A DNA stretch of 64,000 nucleotides from CAVQBP01 sp963740945 (GTDB lineage Bacteria > Bacteroidota > Ignavibacteria > Ignavibacteriales > Ignavibacteriaceae), in assembly GCA_963740945.1 (NCBI GenBank), contig CAVUGE010000032.1, forward strand, positions 1 through 64,000, given 5' to 3'. Shown in pieces: positions 1 through 8,581 of the stretch (positions are counted from its first letter, which is position 1; every line of letters starts with the position of its first letter). Below the pieces are notes generated by a model. That model was not told the origin of the DNA. It saw only the letters and a program-made list of their open reading frames with translations, and did no database searches. The position numbers were made by a program, and so were the translations under genes.

Positions 1-1043
1 ATCATAACAATTATCCTTGCAGCTATCCTCTTCGGCTGCGGAGAAAAAAATAAAGATACCGCCGTTCAGGAACAGAAAAATAAATTTGCTTTTGATACCA
101 CGGATATCAAAACAACTCCCCTTCATGAATCAAATACGAGCTATAATCTCAATTATAGCCTGGTAAAAAATAAGACTTATAACTATCGTATAACAACGAT
201 TTCTTCAGATCATCAGAAGATTATTGCTCCGGATACAACGCTAAATCAAACTGTACAGCAGTCCGCAATTTATTTAGCCGGATTACAGCTTAAAGATGTT
301 GATAAAGATAGTATTCTTGAAATCAATTGTAATATCTCTTCAATAAAACTCGATATTCAGCAGCTGCCTGGCTTTAACTCCATTTCTTACGAGTCCGGTG
401 TTACTCCTGACTCTATCGTCAAACAAAGATTTGCTGAATATGATGCTTTAGTAAATAATGAATTCAGTCTTAGAGTTTCCAAATATGGAGAAATCTCAGT
501 ATCTTTAGAGTTGAAAATATTGTTAACAAATATTTAAATATAAAAGATGCTGCAGATTCAGTTAATGGAACCCAAAAAGATCAATTAAAGTTGGAAATTA
601 TAGAAGGGGTATTAAAACCTCTCGTTATCCAGATTTTCCGGCAGCTCCCTAAAAAATCAGTAGCAGTTGATTCTACATGGTCATTTTCACAGCCGCCTAC
701 ACCTCTTATCGTATTCCAGAGTCAAAATACAACTACCTATAAACTAAAGAATCTGGAGAAATCTAATGATGAAAAGCTTGCTGTAATTGAAGCAGGATTA
801 ATTACAAAGATTTCCGGAAATAATACGGTTTCAAAAGGTGGAGTTGTTTACAACTTTAACAAACCCGTTACCCATGCAGAAGGAAAAATTTACTTTAATC
901 TGTCTCAAGGCTTAATTCAAAAGTCCAAAACCTCAACAAACATCAATCTCTCCTTCTCCATGGAAATGCAAACTCCTAAAGGTAAGCAAAAAGGTAACAG
1001 AGAAGAAGAAACAACTACTACAAATGTAGTTGAGCTGCTTTAA
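1..1043 (+). pseudogene. Lipoprotein, copy A, frameshifted and cut by the left edge
   Basis: The reading frame enters at codon 5 of the intact copy at 2482 and encodes the same lipobox (ILFGC) at the left edge. Compared with that copy, one A is missing between bases 499 and 500. The frame then runs into TAA at 535-537, after about 178 codons. The rest of the gene stays open in the shifted frame to TAA at 1041-1043 and encodes a sequence identical to the C-terminal half of the intact copy. All substitutions seen between the copies are silent, so the break looks recent, or is a sequencing error. The upstream promoter region and start codon lie outside the window. Confidence 0.85.
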
Positions 1044-1053
1044 AAGCCTTTCA

Positions 1054-1081
1054 CCTGCCTTCTTTATCAAATGAAGGCAGG
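1054..1081. terminator. Hairpin between convergent genes (copy A)
   Basis: A perfect 9-bp stem (CCTGCCTTC / GAAGGCAGG) with a 10-base loop lies 10 bases after the lipoprotein stop and before the convergent nfeD end. There is no long T run, so termination is inferred from position. The same hairpin occurs at 3548-3575. Confidence 0.6.
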
Positions 1082-1084
1082 AAC

Positions 1085-1132
1085 TTGTACATGCTCTTGA
1101 ACTTGAACTTACACTTGCTTTTGCTCTTGCTC
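1085..1132. repeat. Hexamer-period array after nfeD stop (copy A)
   Basis: Variants of the hexamers CTTGAA and CTTGCT run without a break up to the nfeD stop codon at 1133-1135. Copy B carries nearly the same array, differing by an indel in its first bases. Confidence 0.75.
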
Positions 1133-2431
1133 TTATTTCACTTCCTTCACCACAACCTTTATTCCTTCAACCCTAAGCACCTTAATCCTCTTCCCCCTTT
1201 CAACATAATCCCAATCAGCAACAACATCCACCCTTTTCCCGTTAAATTCAGCTGTTCCCGCCGGTCTGAGAGTAGTTAATGCAACACCTTCTGCCCCTAA
1301 TAATTCTTTTTCCGATGGATAAGAAACAAACCCTTGCTCTGCCTTTTCTTCATTGGCCAAAATTAACCTATTAAAAGCATTCGTCTTTGGAAGAAATTTG
1401 GCTAATAAAAAAATTAAGATTAGAGCCCCTGCAATAGCTCCTGTTAGCTGAACTATTGCAATCGAAATATTCTCATAATTAAAGAATGGACCATTAGGAG
1501 TTAACGCCAGGAACAAAGAAACAAAAATCAAAATTATCCCGCTTATACCCGTTATTCCAAATCCGGGAATAACAAATATTTCTAAAGCTAGTAAAACTAT
1601 ACCTGCAACGAATAATATTATATCTAAACCAGAAGCAAGATTAAGAATATATGACGATCCGAAAAATAATAAGAGTGCTATTACACCCGCAGTACCTGGA
1701 AGTCCCCAGCCCGGTGTTTTGATTTCGGCAATAATACCGAAGAATCCGATTAATATTAAAATTGAAGAGACTATAGGATTATTAAAAAACTTTACAGCTT
1801 CTTCAGCCCAATTTTGATTAACAGTGATTATTTGTGCATTCTCGAGATTAAAAGCCTTCAATAATTCTTCTTTATTTGCAACAATCGTATCTGCGATACC
1901 ATATTTCCTTGCTTCTTCATCTGTCAATGTTACCAATTGCGTACTGTCTGCCAATCCTTTAATTACAATTCTCTCATCCACCATTCCTTGTGCAATATCA
2001 GCTCTTCTACCGTTTTTTTCGGCGGTTGAACGCATCTCACCTCTCATATACGACTGGTATTTCTCACTCTGTTTTTCTCCAGATTGATTAACAACTGTTG
2101 CTGCTCCTATTGAACTTCCCGGTGCCATTGCGATTTTATTGCATGATAATGTAATCAATGCACCTGCAGATATAGCCCTGTTATTAACGAATGCAATTGT
2201 TAATGCTTTACTCGAGAGTATTGCATCTTTAATCTCCGTAGCAGCATCTAATCTCCCCCCAAAGGTATTAATCCTAAAAATGATTGCTTCTGCTCCCGCA
2301 TTATTAGCCTCAGATACAATTCTGCTGATGTATGGTGCCAGTCCCAAATCAATTTCACTGTCAATATTGCCCCAATAAACTTTTTTATTTTGACTGTACA
2401 ACCCGGAATTGATAAATAGAAAAAGAAACAA
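1133..2431 (-). pseudogene. NfeD-type membrane protease, copy A, 5'-truncated duplicate
   Basis: The protein equals residues 8-439 of the intact copy at 3626-4945. The duplication junction has removed the native ATG and the first seven codons. A TAG sits four codons upstream of a TTG at 2431, which is the only nearby start in frame. A weak AGG lies before that TTG, so some translation is possible, and most of the hydrophobic signal segment remains. The native promoter is gone and is replaced by the region upstream of lipoprotein copy B, read backwards. All substitutions relative to copy B are silent. Calling it a pseudogene rests on the lost start and promoter; the body of the gene is undamaged. 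Confidence 0.6.
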
Positions 2432-2481
2432 GAAAAGAACCTAGAAAATTTCTTGGGTTATAAAGGTAAAGAAAGAATTTA

Positions 2482-3537
2482 ATGAAGTACACTATCATAA
2501 CAATTATCCTTGCAGCTATCCTCTTCGGCTGCGGAGAAAAAAATAAAGATACCGCCGTTCAGGAACAGAAAAATAAATTTGCTTTTGATACCACGGATAT
2601 CAAAACAACTCCCCTTCATGAATCAAATACGAGCTATAATCTCAATTATAGCCTGGTAAAAAATAAGACTTATAACTATCGTATAACAACGATTTCTTCA
2701 GATCATCAGAAGATTATTGCTCCGGATACAACGCTAAATCAAACTGTACAGCAGTCCGCAATTTATTTAGCCGGATTACAGCTTAAAGATGTTGATAAAG
2801 ATAGTATTCTTGAAATCAATTGTAATATCTCTTCAATAAAACTCGATATTCAGCAGCTGCCTGGCTTTAACTCCATTTCTTACGAGTCCGGTGTTACTCC
2901 TGACTCTATCGTCAAACAAAGATTTGCTGAATATGATGCTTTAGTAAATAATGAATTCAGTCTTAGAGTTTCCAAATATGGAGAGATCTCAGATATCTTT
3001 AGAGTTGAAAATATTGTTAACAAATATTTAAATATAAAAGATGCTGCAGATTCAGTTAATGGAACCCAAAAAGATCAATTAAAGTTGGAAATTATAGAAG
3101 GGGTATTAAAACCTCTCGTTATCCAGATTTTCCGGCAGCTCCCTAAAAAATCAGTAGCAGTTGATTCTACATGGTCATTTTCACAGCCGCCTACACCTCT
3201 TATCGTATTCCAGAGCCAAAATACAACTACCTATAAACTAAAGAATCTGGAGAAATCTAATGATGAAAAGCTTGCTGTGATTGAAGCAGGATTAATTACA
3301 AAGATTTCCGGAAATAATACGGTTTCAAAAGGTGGAGTTGTTTACAACTTTAACAAACCCGTTACCCATGCAGAAGGAAAAATTTACTTTAATCTGTCTC
3401 AAGGCTTAATTCAAAAGTCCAAAACCTCAACAAACATTAATCTCTCCTTCTCCATGGAAATGCAGACCCCCAAAGGTAAACAAAAAGGTAACAGAGAAGA
3501 AGAAACAACTACAACAAACGTAGTTGAGCTGCTTTAA
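2482..3537 (+). CDS. Outer-membrane-type lipoprotein of unknown function, intact copy B
   Basis: This 351-residue protein begins with a lipoprotein signal whose lipobox ILFGC places the lipidated cysteine at residue 17, followed by a polar, charged linker. The remainder looks like an all-beta soluble domain rich in T, S and N, ending in a TTTT-rich tail. It resembles the DUF6263-like lipoproteins of Bacteroidota, but I recognise this only loosely and give no function. The ATG at 2482 follows a purine-rich stretch (GGTAAAGAAAG) serving as a weak ribosome site. It converges on nfeD with a shared hairpin between the two genes. It is the undamaged partner of the broken gene at the left edge. Confidence 0.85.
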   Translation: MKYTIITIILAAILFGCGEKNKDTAVQEQKNKFAFDTTDIKTTPLHESNTSYNLNYSLVKNKTYNYRITTISSDHQKIIAPDTTLNQTVQQSAIYLAGLQLKDVDKDSILEINCNISSIKLDIQQLPGFNSISYESGVTPDSIVKQRFAEYDALVNNEFSLRVSKYGEISDIFRVENIVNKYLNIKDAADSVNGTQKDQLKLEIIEGVLKPLVIQIFRQLPKKSVAVDSTWSFSQPPTPLIVFQSQNTTTYKLKNLEKSNDEKLAVIEAGLITKISGNNTVSKGGVVYNFNKPVTHAEGKIYFNLSQGLIQKSKTSTNINLSFSMEMQTPKGKQKGNREEETTTTNVVELL

Positions 3538-3547
3538 AAACCTTTCA

Positions 3548-3575
3548 CCTGCCTTCTTTATCAAATGAAGGCAGG
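3548..3575. terminator. Hairpin between convergent genes (copy B)
   Basis: Same 9-bp stem and 10-base loop as at 1054-1081, ten bases after the lipoprotein stop. It probably serves both convergent transcripts; no clear poly-T tract follows. Confidence 0.6.
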
Positions 3576-3577
3576 AA

Positions 3578-3625
3578 CTTGACTTGCTCTTGAACTTGAA
3601 CTTACACTTGCTTTTGCTCTTGCTC
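3578..3625. repeat. Hexamer-period array after nfeD stop (copy B)
   Basis: CTTGAA/CTTGCT-type hexamers, nearly the same as at 1085-1132, ending at the nfeD stop codon (3626-3628). Confidence 0.75.
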
Positions 3626-4945
3626 TTATTTCACTTCCTTCACCACAACCTTAATCCCTTCAACCCTAAGCACCTTAATCCTCTTCCCCCTTTCAACATA
3701 ATCCCAATCAGCAACAACATCCACCCTTTTCCCGTTAAATTCAGCTGTTCCCGCCGGTCTGAGAGTAGTTAATGCAACACCTTCTGCCCCTAATAATTCT
3801 TTTTCCGATGGATAAGAAACAAATCCTTGCTCTGCCTTTTCTTCATTGGCCAAAATTAACCTATTAAAAGCATTCGTCTTTGGAAGAAATTTGGCTAATA
3901 AAAAAATTAAGATTAGAGCCCCTGCAATAGCTCCTGTTAACTGAACTATTGCAATCGAAATATTCTCATAATTAAAGAATGGACCATTAGGAGTTAACGC
4001 CAGGAACAAAGAAACAAAAATCAAAATTATCCCGCTTATACCCGTTATTCCAAATCCGGGAATAACAAATATTTCTAAAGCTAGTAAAACTATACCTGCA
4101 ACGAATAATATTATATCTAAACCAGAAGCAAGATTAAGAATATATGACGATCCGAAAAATAATAAGAGTGCTATTACACCCGCAGTACCTGGAAGTCCCC
4201 AGCCCGGTGTTTTGATTTCGGCAATAATACCGAAGAATCCGATTAATATTAAAATTGAAGAGACTATAGGATTATTAAAAAACTTTACAGCTTCTTCAGC
4301 CCAATTTTGATTAACAGTGATTATTTGTGCATTCTCGAGATTAAAAGCCTTCAATAATTCTTCTTTATTTGCAACAATCGTATCTGCGATACCATATTTC
4401 CTTGCTTCTTCATCTGTCAATGTTACCAATTGCGTACTGTCTGCCAATCCTTTAATTACAATTCTCTCATCAACCATTCCTTGTGCAATATCAGCTCTTC
4501 TGCCGTTTTTTTCGGCGGTTGAACGCATCTCACCTCTCATATACGACTGGTATTTCTCACTCTGTTTTTCTCCAGATTGATTAACAACTGTTGCTGCTCC
4601 TATTGAACTTCCCGGTGCCATTGCGATTTTATTGCATGATAATGTAATCAATGCACCTGCAGATATAGCCCTGTTATTAACGAATGCAATTGTTAATGCT
4701 TTACTCGAGAGTATTGCATCTTTAATCTCCGTAGCAGCATCTAATCTCCCCCCAAAGGTATTAATCCTAAAAATGATTGCTTCTGCTCCCGCATTATTAG
4801 CCTCAGATACAATTCTGCTGATGTATGGTGCCAGTCCCAAATCAATTTCACTGTCAATATTGCCCCAATAAACTTTTTTATTTTGACTGTACAACCCGGA
4901 ATTGATAAATAGAAAAAGAAACAAAAAAGAAAAAAAATTCCTCAT
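3626..4945 (-). CDS. NfeD/ClpP-class membrane-bound serine protease-like protein
   Basis: The 439-residue protein has the full long-NfeD layout. A signal peptide (about 1-20) precedes a ClpP-like protease domain (about 25-220), then four to five membrane segments (about 225-370) and a C-terminal OB-fold NfeD domain (about 385-439). Ser95 in the AISAG motif is the expected nucleophile. By eye, the position that holds the catalytic lysine in archaeal 1510-N (before S-x-A-x-x-x-GR) is Arg141 here, so activity is uncertain. NfeD proteins usually work with a stomatin partner in membrane quality control; no stomatin gene is in the window. ATG at 4945 gives a proper signal peptide. An AT-rich leader and a repeat array lie upstream. 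Confidence 0.88.
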   Translation of the reverse strand: MRNFFSFLFLFLFINSGLYSQNKKVYWGNIDSEIDLGLAPYISRIVSEANNAGAEAIIFRINTFGGRLDAATEIKDAILSSKALTIAFVNNRAISAGALITLSCNKIAMAPGSSIGAATVVNQSGEKQSEKYQSYMRGEMRSTAEKNGRRADIAQGMVDERIVIKGLADSTQLVTLTDEEARKYGIADTIVANKEELLKAFNLENAQIITVNQNWAEEAVKFFNNPIVSSILILIGFFGIIAEIKTPGWGLPGTAGVIALLLFFGSSYILNLASGLDIILFVAGIVLLALEIFVIPGFGITGISGIILIFVSLFLALTPNGPFFNYENISIAIVQLTGAIAGALILIFLLAKFLPKTNAFNRLILANEEKAEQGFVSYPSEKELLGAEGVALTTLRPAGTAEFNGKRVDVVADWDYVERGKRIKVLRVEGIKVVVKEVK

Positions 4946-4984
4946 TTAACTTCCCTTTATTCTTATTACATGAAAGAAAAATTA

Positions 4985-5205
4985 TTTAATCATACTCGTA
5001 ATCGTAATCATGCTTATAATCATAATCATGCTCATAATCTCATAATCGTATAACTTCTTAATTACTCTTAATCATCTCTTAATCGTACTCGTACTCGTGC
5101 TCTTAATCGTACTCGTACTCATGCTCTTAATCGTACTCATGCCCGTGCTCGTAATCGTAATCGTACTCCTAATCCTAATCATACTCCCAATCATACCAAA
5201 ACTCA
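4985..5205. repeat. Degenerate hexamer array (TCGTAA/TCGTAC/TCATAA)
   Basis: About 220 bases are built from TCGTAA-, TCGTAC-, TCATAA- and TCTTAA-like hexamers with drift, upstream of nfeD copy B. The words match the regular 18-bp array at 12914-13039. A 71-codon open frame across it has a repeat-driven composition and is not counted as a gene. Confidence 0.8.
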
Positions 5206-5228
5206 TCACCCCAAAAGAGTTCTTAGCT

Positions 5229-5310
5229 CCAGAGGAGCGAAATATTATTAGAATACAGAATAAACCACAGCTATCTGCACTCCATAAAAGTGCAATATTG
5301 CTTCTTCCTT
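5229..5310. repeat. Small hairpin repeat, GCTCC/GGAGC type
   Basis: A 5-bp stem GCTCC with loop AGA and GGAGC is followed by GAAATATTATTAGA and a second degenerate half near CACTCC. It is a member of the family seen at 19793-20010, 25427-25660 and 39170-39415. The stem differs from those copies, but pairing is kept. Confidence 0.7.
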
Positions 5311-6070
5311 AAGTTTACCTTGATTTATATCCTCACAAATTTAACTTAAAAACAATTGTTCTAAAAGAAATATTTTCAGTCGATATACTTGCACTATACA
5401 ATTTTTCAGCTAACCACACTAACAGTATTCTGATATTATTATAGATAATACAAATTATATGTAATATCCCAAAACCATCATGAGGTAAAACTTCGTAGAA
5501 GTTTAATTATTGTAGGAAGAAATATCCCCTCAGCACTACCTGGACCAAAAAAATAATTTTCATCCCGACTTTGTACTTTGTCGGGACATCCATTATAATC
5601 TGCGTGCCATTTTTAGAAACTAATTACTTTATGGTCAGCCCCGAAACAAATGAAAATGATCAAAATTCTTAATAAATCCTGTTTAATCTTTCACTGACTT
5701 TTTATATTTTTAATCTTAATTTGAAAATTATTATAAGATAATAACTCCATGAACAATTTATTCTCCGATATTCAAACTAAAATCATACCATTCAGTACTA
5801 TCTCTCTAACTATCTGACAGCCGTCTAACAGCCGTCAAATCCATGTCACCACCATATCTACTCCTCCATCCAAAATTATACAAAGTGCAGCAAAATGAAC
5901 CAGTTATTTGCGTACCTTCAGTAAATAAATTATTTTTCATTAATAATTCTAACCATTCCAAAGTCTTTCAGGAAATCCCGTCTAAACCGTTTGGGTTAAG
6001 CTATCCGATTCAACCGGTTCAATTTGATAAAATAGCAGCACCCCCTCTCCTAACAAAGGCTGAGCTTTAC
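5311..6070. other. Long AT-rich intergenic stretch, no gene seen
   Basis: No supported coding region. A short inverted repeat (CCCGAC near 5565 and GTCGGG near 5579) is the only clear structure. An 86-codon open frame from 5843 runs into the first 250-bp repeat unit, lacks a ribosome site and shows no protein-like composition. Confidence 0.5.
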
Positions 6071-6795
6071 CCACACATAGGACAAAGAACTCTCTACATG
6101 TAACGCGAAACTCCGTTTCGCAAAAGAGGCATTAAAAACAATGAGGCTCCAACATGACAACATGACATATGCATAGTTATCTTTGTAAATAAGCCTTTCC
6201 CTTGGCAAGGGAAAGGTTGGATAGGGTTTATTTAATTAGATGACATACGGTATAATTCCAAAGTTTTTTTAAGCGTTAATTTATATAAATATATAAATTA
6301 AGGTCTTAGCCTTTGCTGTACCTACACATAGGACAAAGAACTCTCTCCATGTAACGCGAAACTCCGTTTCGCAAAAGAGGCTATTAAAAACAATGAGGCT
6401 CCAACATGACAACATGACATATGCATAGTTATCTTTGTAAATAAGCCTTTCCCTTGGCAAGGGAAAGGTTGGATAGGGTTTATTTAATTAGATGACATAC
6501 GGTATAATTCCAAAGTTTTTTTAAGCGTTAATTTATATAAATATATAAATTAAGGTCTTAGCCTTTGCTGTACCTACACATGGGACTAAAGATACTCTCT
6601 TCATGTAACGCGAAACTCCGTTTCGCAAAAGAGGCTTTAAAAACAATGAGGCTCGAACCAGACAACATGACATATGCATAGTTATCTTTGTAAATAAGCC
6701 TTTCCCTTGGCAAGGGAAAGGTTGGATAGGGTTTATTTAATTAAATGACATACGGTATAAATCCAAAGTTTTTTTAAGCGATAATTTATATACCA
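6071..6795. repeat. Three tandem ~251-bp repeat units
   Basis: Units begin near 6071, 6321 and 6573; the third is cut at its 3' end. Each holds two strong inverted repeats. The first is GCGAAAC-TCC-GTTTCGC, flanked by an outer CTCT/AGAG arm. The second is a 10-bp stem CCTTTCCCTT with loop GGC. The rest is conserved AT-rich sequence. Units 1 and 2 are almost identical and unit 3 is more diverged. No open frame is shared by the three. Fragments of the same unit lie at 9197-9345, 14410-14450 and 25342-25385. It behaves like a non-coding mobile or REP-like repeat. Confidence 0.88.
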
Positions 6796-6948
6796 TTCGT
6801 TTTTTATTCTTTCCGCTTAAGTAATTTTCATTCAAACTTTGAAAATTATGAGTTATACTAAAGCGAATTTTGGGGAATTAATTATTTTATAACAACTTCT
6901 CCAAACTTTGTAACAATTACCAAAATCATTTCGTCTTTATATTAAAAG

Positions 6949-7489
6949 ATGCTGAGCAATATTAAAATATAAACTGCTTGTTAAACAGTTCAAGAATAAA
7001 ATATATAATTATTCCGTTTATATGCTTAGAAACCGCATGGATGCTGATGATGTAACTCAGGAAGTTCTTATAAAGTTTGGAAGAATCTGGACAATTTTAA
7101 TATGAATGCCGCCGGTTCTTATATAATGAAAATGACTCATAACCTGTGTATTGATTATTTGAGAAAGCGAAATGTTTCATTAAACAGATATATTGATATT
7201 GATAATGATTTCGAGGAAACATACATAAACCTAAATGATTCTAAATAATCCGGAAATAATGGTTTCCAGGGAAAGTCTAAATCAAAGATTAAAAGAAGCT
7301 GTTGAAAATTTACCGGTTAATTTGAAAAGTATTTTTATTATGTATCAGCTGCAAGGGATGAAATACAAAGAAATTAGTAAAGCACTTGATATCCCTTTAA
7401 ACAGTGTAAAAGTTTATTTAATGAGAGCAAGAATTAAACTTCAAAATGAATTAAAGTTATTTAAAGATGAAGTACCAAATGGAAATTGA
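6949..7489 (+). pseudogene. ECF RNA polymerase sigma factor, frameshifted
   Basis: Three frames together spell a typical ECF sigma factor. Region 2 runs from LLVKQFKNK through the DADDVTQEVL core-binding motif, breaks near 7074 (one base missing in AAAGTTTGG), and continues as WKNLDNFNMN and DYLRKRN. That frame breaks again at 7222-7226 (one A extra before CCGGAA). Region 4 is then intact, with LPVNLKSIF, YKEISKALDIPLNSVKVYLMRAR. The two shifts cancel. A possible third shift near 6966 separates an ATG at 6949 from region 2. Two of the breaks are homopolymer length changes, so sequencing error is as likely as decay. The next gene overlaps its 3' end, as usual for sigma/anti-sigma pairs. Confidence 0.8.
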
Positions 7490-8015
7490 TGAAGGTTTAC
7501 TGCATAGGATAATTTCTGTCGCTTACGGAGATGCCGGCTTTTTAGAGAAGCTCAGAATATATCTTTTAGCTTCTAGAAATAGTGAAGTTAAAAAGCTGCT
7601 GAATGATTTCAAAAAGACATCGGATGCTATTCATACACTTGAGCAGGATGAATGTCCCGCTGAAATTCTTGATAAAGTCAAAATAAGTACCGGGCTAGAT
7701 AAGAACGTATCTTCACGATCATCATTTAACTTTTTTTATCCCTTATTTTACAAGCCGGTATTAACTGTCATAACAATACTGGTTTTTATCTCAGGCATAG
7801 TTTTCTTCCTTTTAATTAATAATACTAATGAGAATTCTTATTCAAAATCACAAATTCAATTAGCCGAAAAGCAGGTTAAACAATCACTTGTACTTGTCAA
7901 CAGAGTTTTCAACAGAACTGCTGATACAATTGAAAATGATGTTCTTAAAGAACAGGTGGCAAAGCCGGTTCATGAAGGCATATCAACAATTAATAATCTT
8001 TTTAACGGAGGATAA
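7467..8015 (+). CDS. Probable anti-sigma factor, single-pass membrane protein
   Basis: A 182-residue protein with a charged N-terminal half, one clear membrane helix at about 97-117 and a C-terminal outer segment of about 65 residues. The gene overlaps the sigma factor end by 23 bases, which suggests translational coupling and a role as its membrane-held partner. No zinc anti-sigma HxxxCxxC motif is present and I do not recognise a named family, so the role rests on context. ATG at 7467 is used; a second in-frame ATG at 7479 is an alternative start. Similar small membrane proteins stand between ECF sigma factors and DUF4252 genes in Bacteroidota. Confidence 0.7.
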   Translation: MKYQMEIDEGLLHRIISVAYGDAGFLEKLRIYLLASRNSEVKKLLNDFKKTSDAIHTLEQDECPAEILDKVKISTGLDKNVSSRSSFNFFYPLFYKPVLTVITILVFISGIVFFLLINNTNENSYSKSQIQLAEKQVKQSLVLVNRVFNRTADTIENDVLKEQVAKPVHEGISTINNLFNGG

Positions 8016-8016
8016 A

Positions 8017-8580
8017 ATGAAAAACTTATTAAAAATATTACCTGTTATATTCTTGTTCTTTGCAATCAGCCTGCAGGCACAGGAGAAATACGATTATTCC
8101 AATGATCCCGGTTATGTAGATTTCGGTGACCTGTCTAAGTTTCAGAATGATAACGATGTAACCGAAGTCCTCGTTGAAAGCAACCTCTTAAAAATGGTAG
8201 CCAACGCTACTAAAAACAGCGACACCGCTTTATACGATCTTTTAAGCGGGCTAAAGCTTGTAAAGGTAAATTCATTCAAGAGTTCGGATTCGGATAGAAA
8301 TGTATTAACTCAAAAAATGGAAGATATAAATAAGAAATTGGTTTCTAAAAACTGGGATAGAATTGTTCATGTTAAATCCGGCGATGAATATACTAATGTA
8401 TTTATTAAATCTTCAGTTTCCGATAATAACATTTACGGTCTTGTAGTTACTACATATCAAAAAGATGGTGAGGCTTCTTTTGTTAATATCGTCGGCAAAA
8501 TAAATCTCGAAAGTATAGGAAGATTGGGAGCAAAATTTGATATTCCTTCTCTTGATCATTTGCACAAGAAAGGAGACTAA
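8017..8580 (+). CDS. DUF4252-like secreted protein
   Basis: The start is fixed by a GGAGG ribosome site at 8007-8011 before the ATG at 8017, giving 187 residues. A signal peptide (about 1-21, ending in LQAQ) precedes a soluble domain with the pattern of DUF4252 proteins, including the KKLVSKNWDRIVHVKSGDE stretch followed by a beta strand (TNVFIKSS). DUF4252 proteins are exported, of unknown biochemical role, and often lie in operons with ECF sigma factors. It sits one base before the next gene and two bases after the anti-sigma-like gene, so the set is one transcript. If the sigma factor is really broken, control of this operon may be lost. Confidence 0.78.
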   Translation: MKNLLKILPVIFLFFAISLQAQEKYDYSNDPGYVDFGDLSKFQNDNDVTEVLVESNLLKMVANATKNSDTALYDLLSGLKLVKVNSFKSSDSDRNVLTQKMEDINKKLVSKNWDRIVHVKSGDEYTNVFIKSSVSDNNIYGLVVTTYQKDGEASFVNIVGKINLESIGRLGAKFDIPSLDHLHKKGD

Positions 8581-8581
8581 T

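Larger units (their letters stand above)
1..4920. repeat. 2.5-kb tandem duplication (two gene pairs)
   Basis: Bases 1-2424 repeat at 2494-4917, with the offset changing from 2493 to 2494 at a one-base deletion near 499 and back again near 1090. The unit holds a plus-strand lipoprotein gene and a convergent nfeD gene. The first ~490 bases are identical. Beyond that I count about fifteen substitutions, and every coding one I checked is a silent third-position change. The junction at about 2424-2440 joins the 5' end of nfeD copy A to DNA upstream of lipoprotein copy B. Either a real duplication or two strain haplotypes joined in assembly could give this. Confidence 0.93.

Noticed and set aside
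1824..2378. Plus-strand open frames opposite nfeD (repeated in copy B)
   Set aside because: Antisense shadows of the nfeD coding frame without ribosome sites.
5097..5312. 71-codon hydrophobic open frame (L, V, I rich)
   Set aside because: The sequence is created by the degenerate TCGTAC/TCTTAA hexamer array.
5843..6103. 86-codon open frame before the 250-bp repeats
   Set aside because: No ribosome site, it runs into repeat DNA, the composition is not protein-like, and it has no neighbour in line.
6071..6795. Insertion sequence remnants
   Set aside because: No transposase-like frame in any unit, even allowing for frameshifts; better described as a non-coding repeat.
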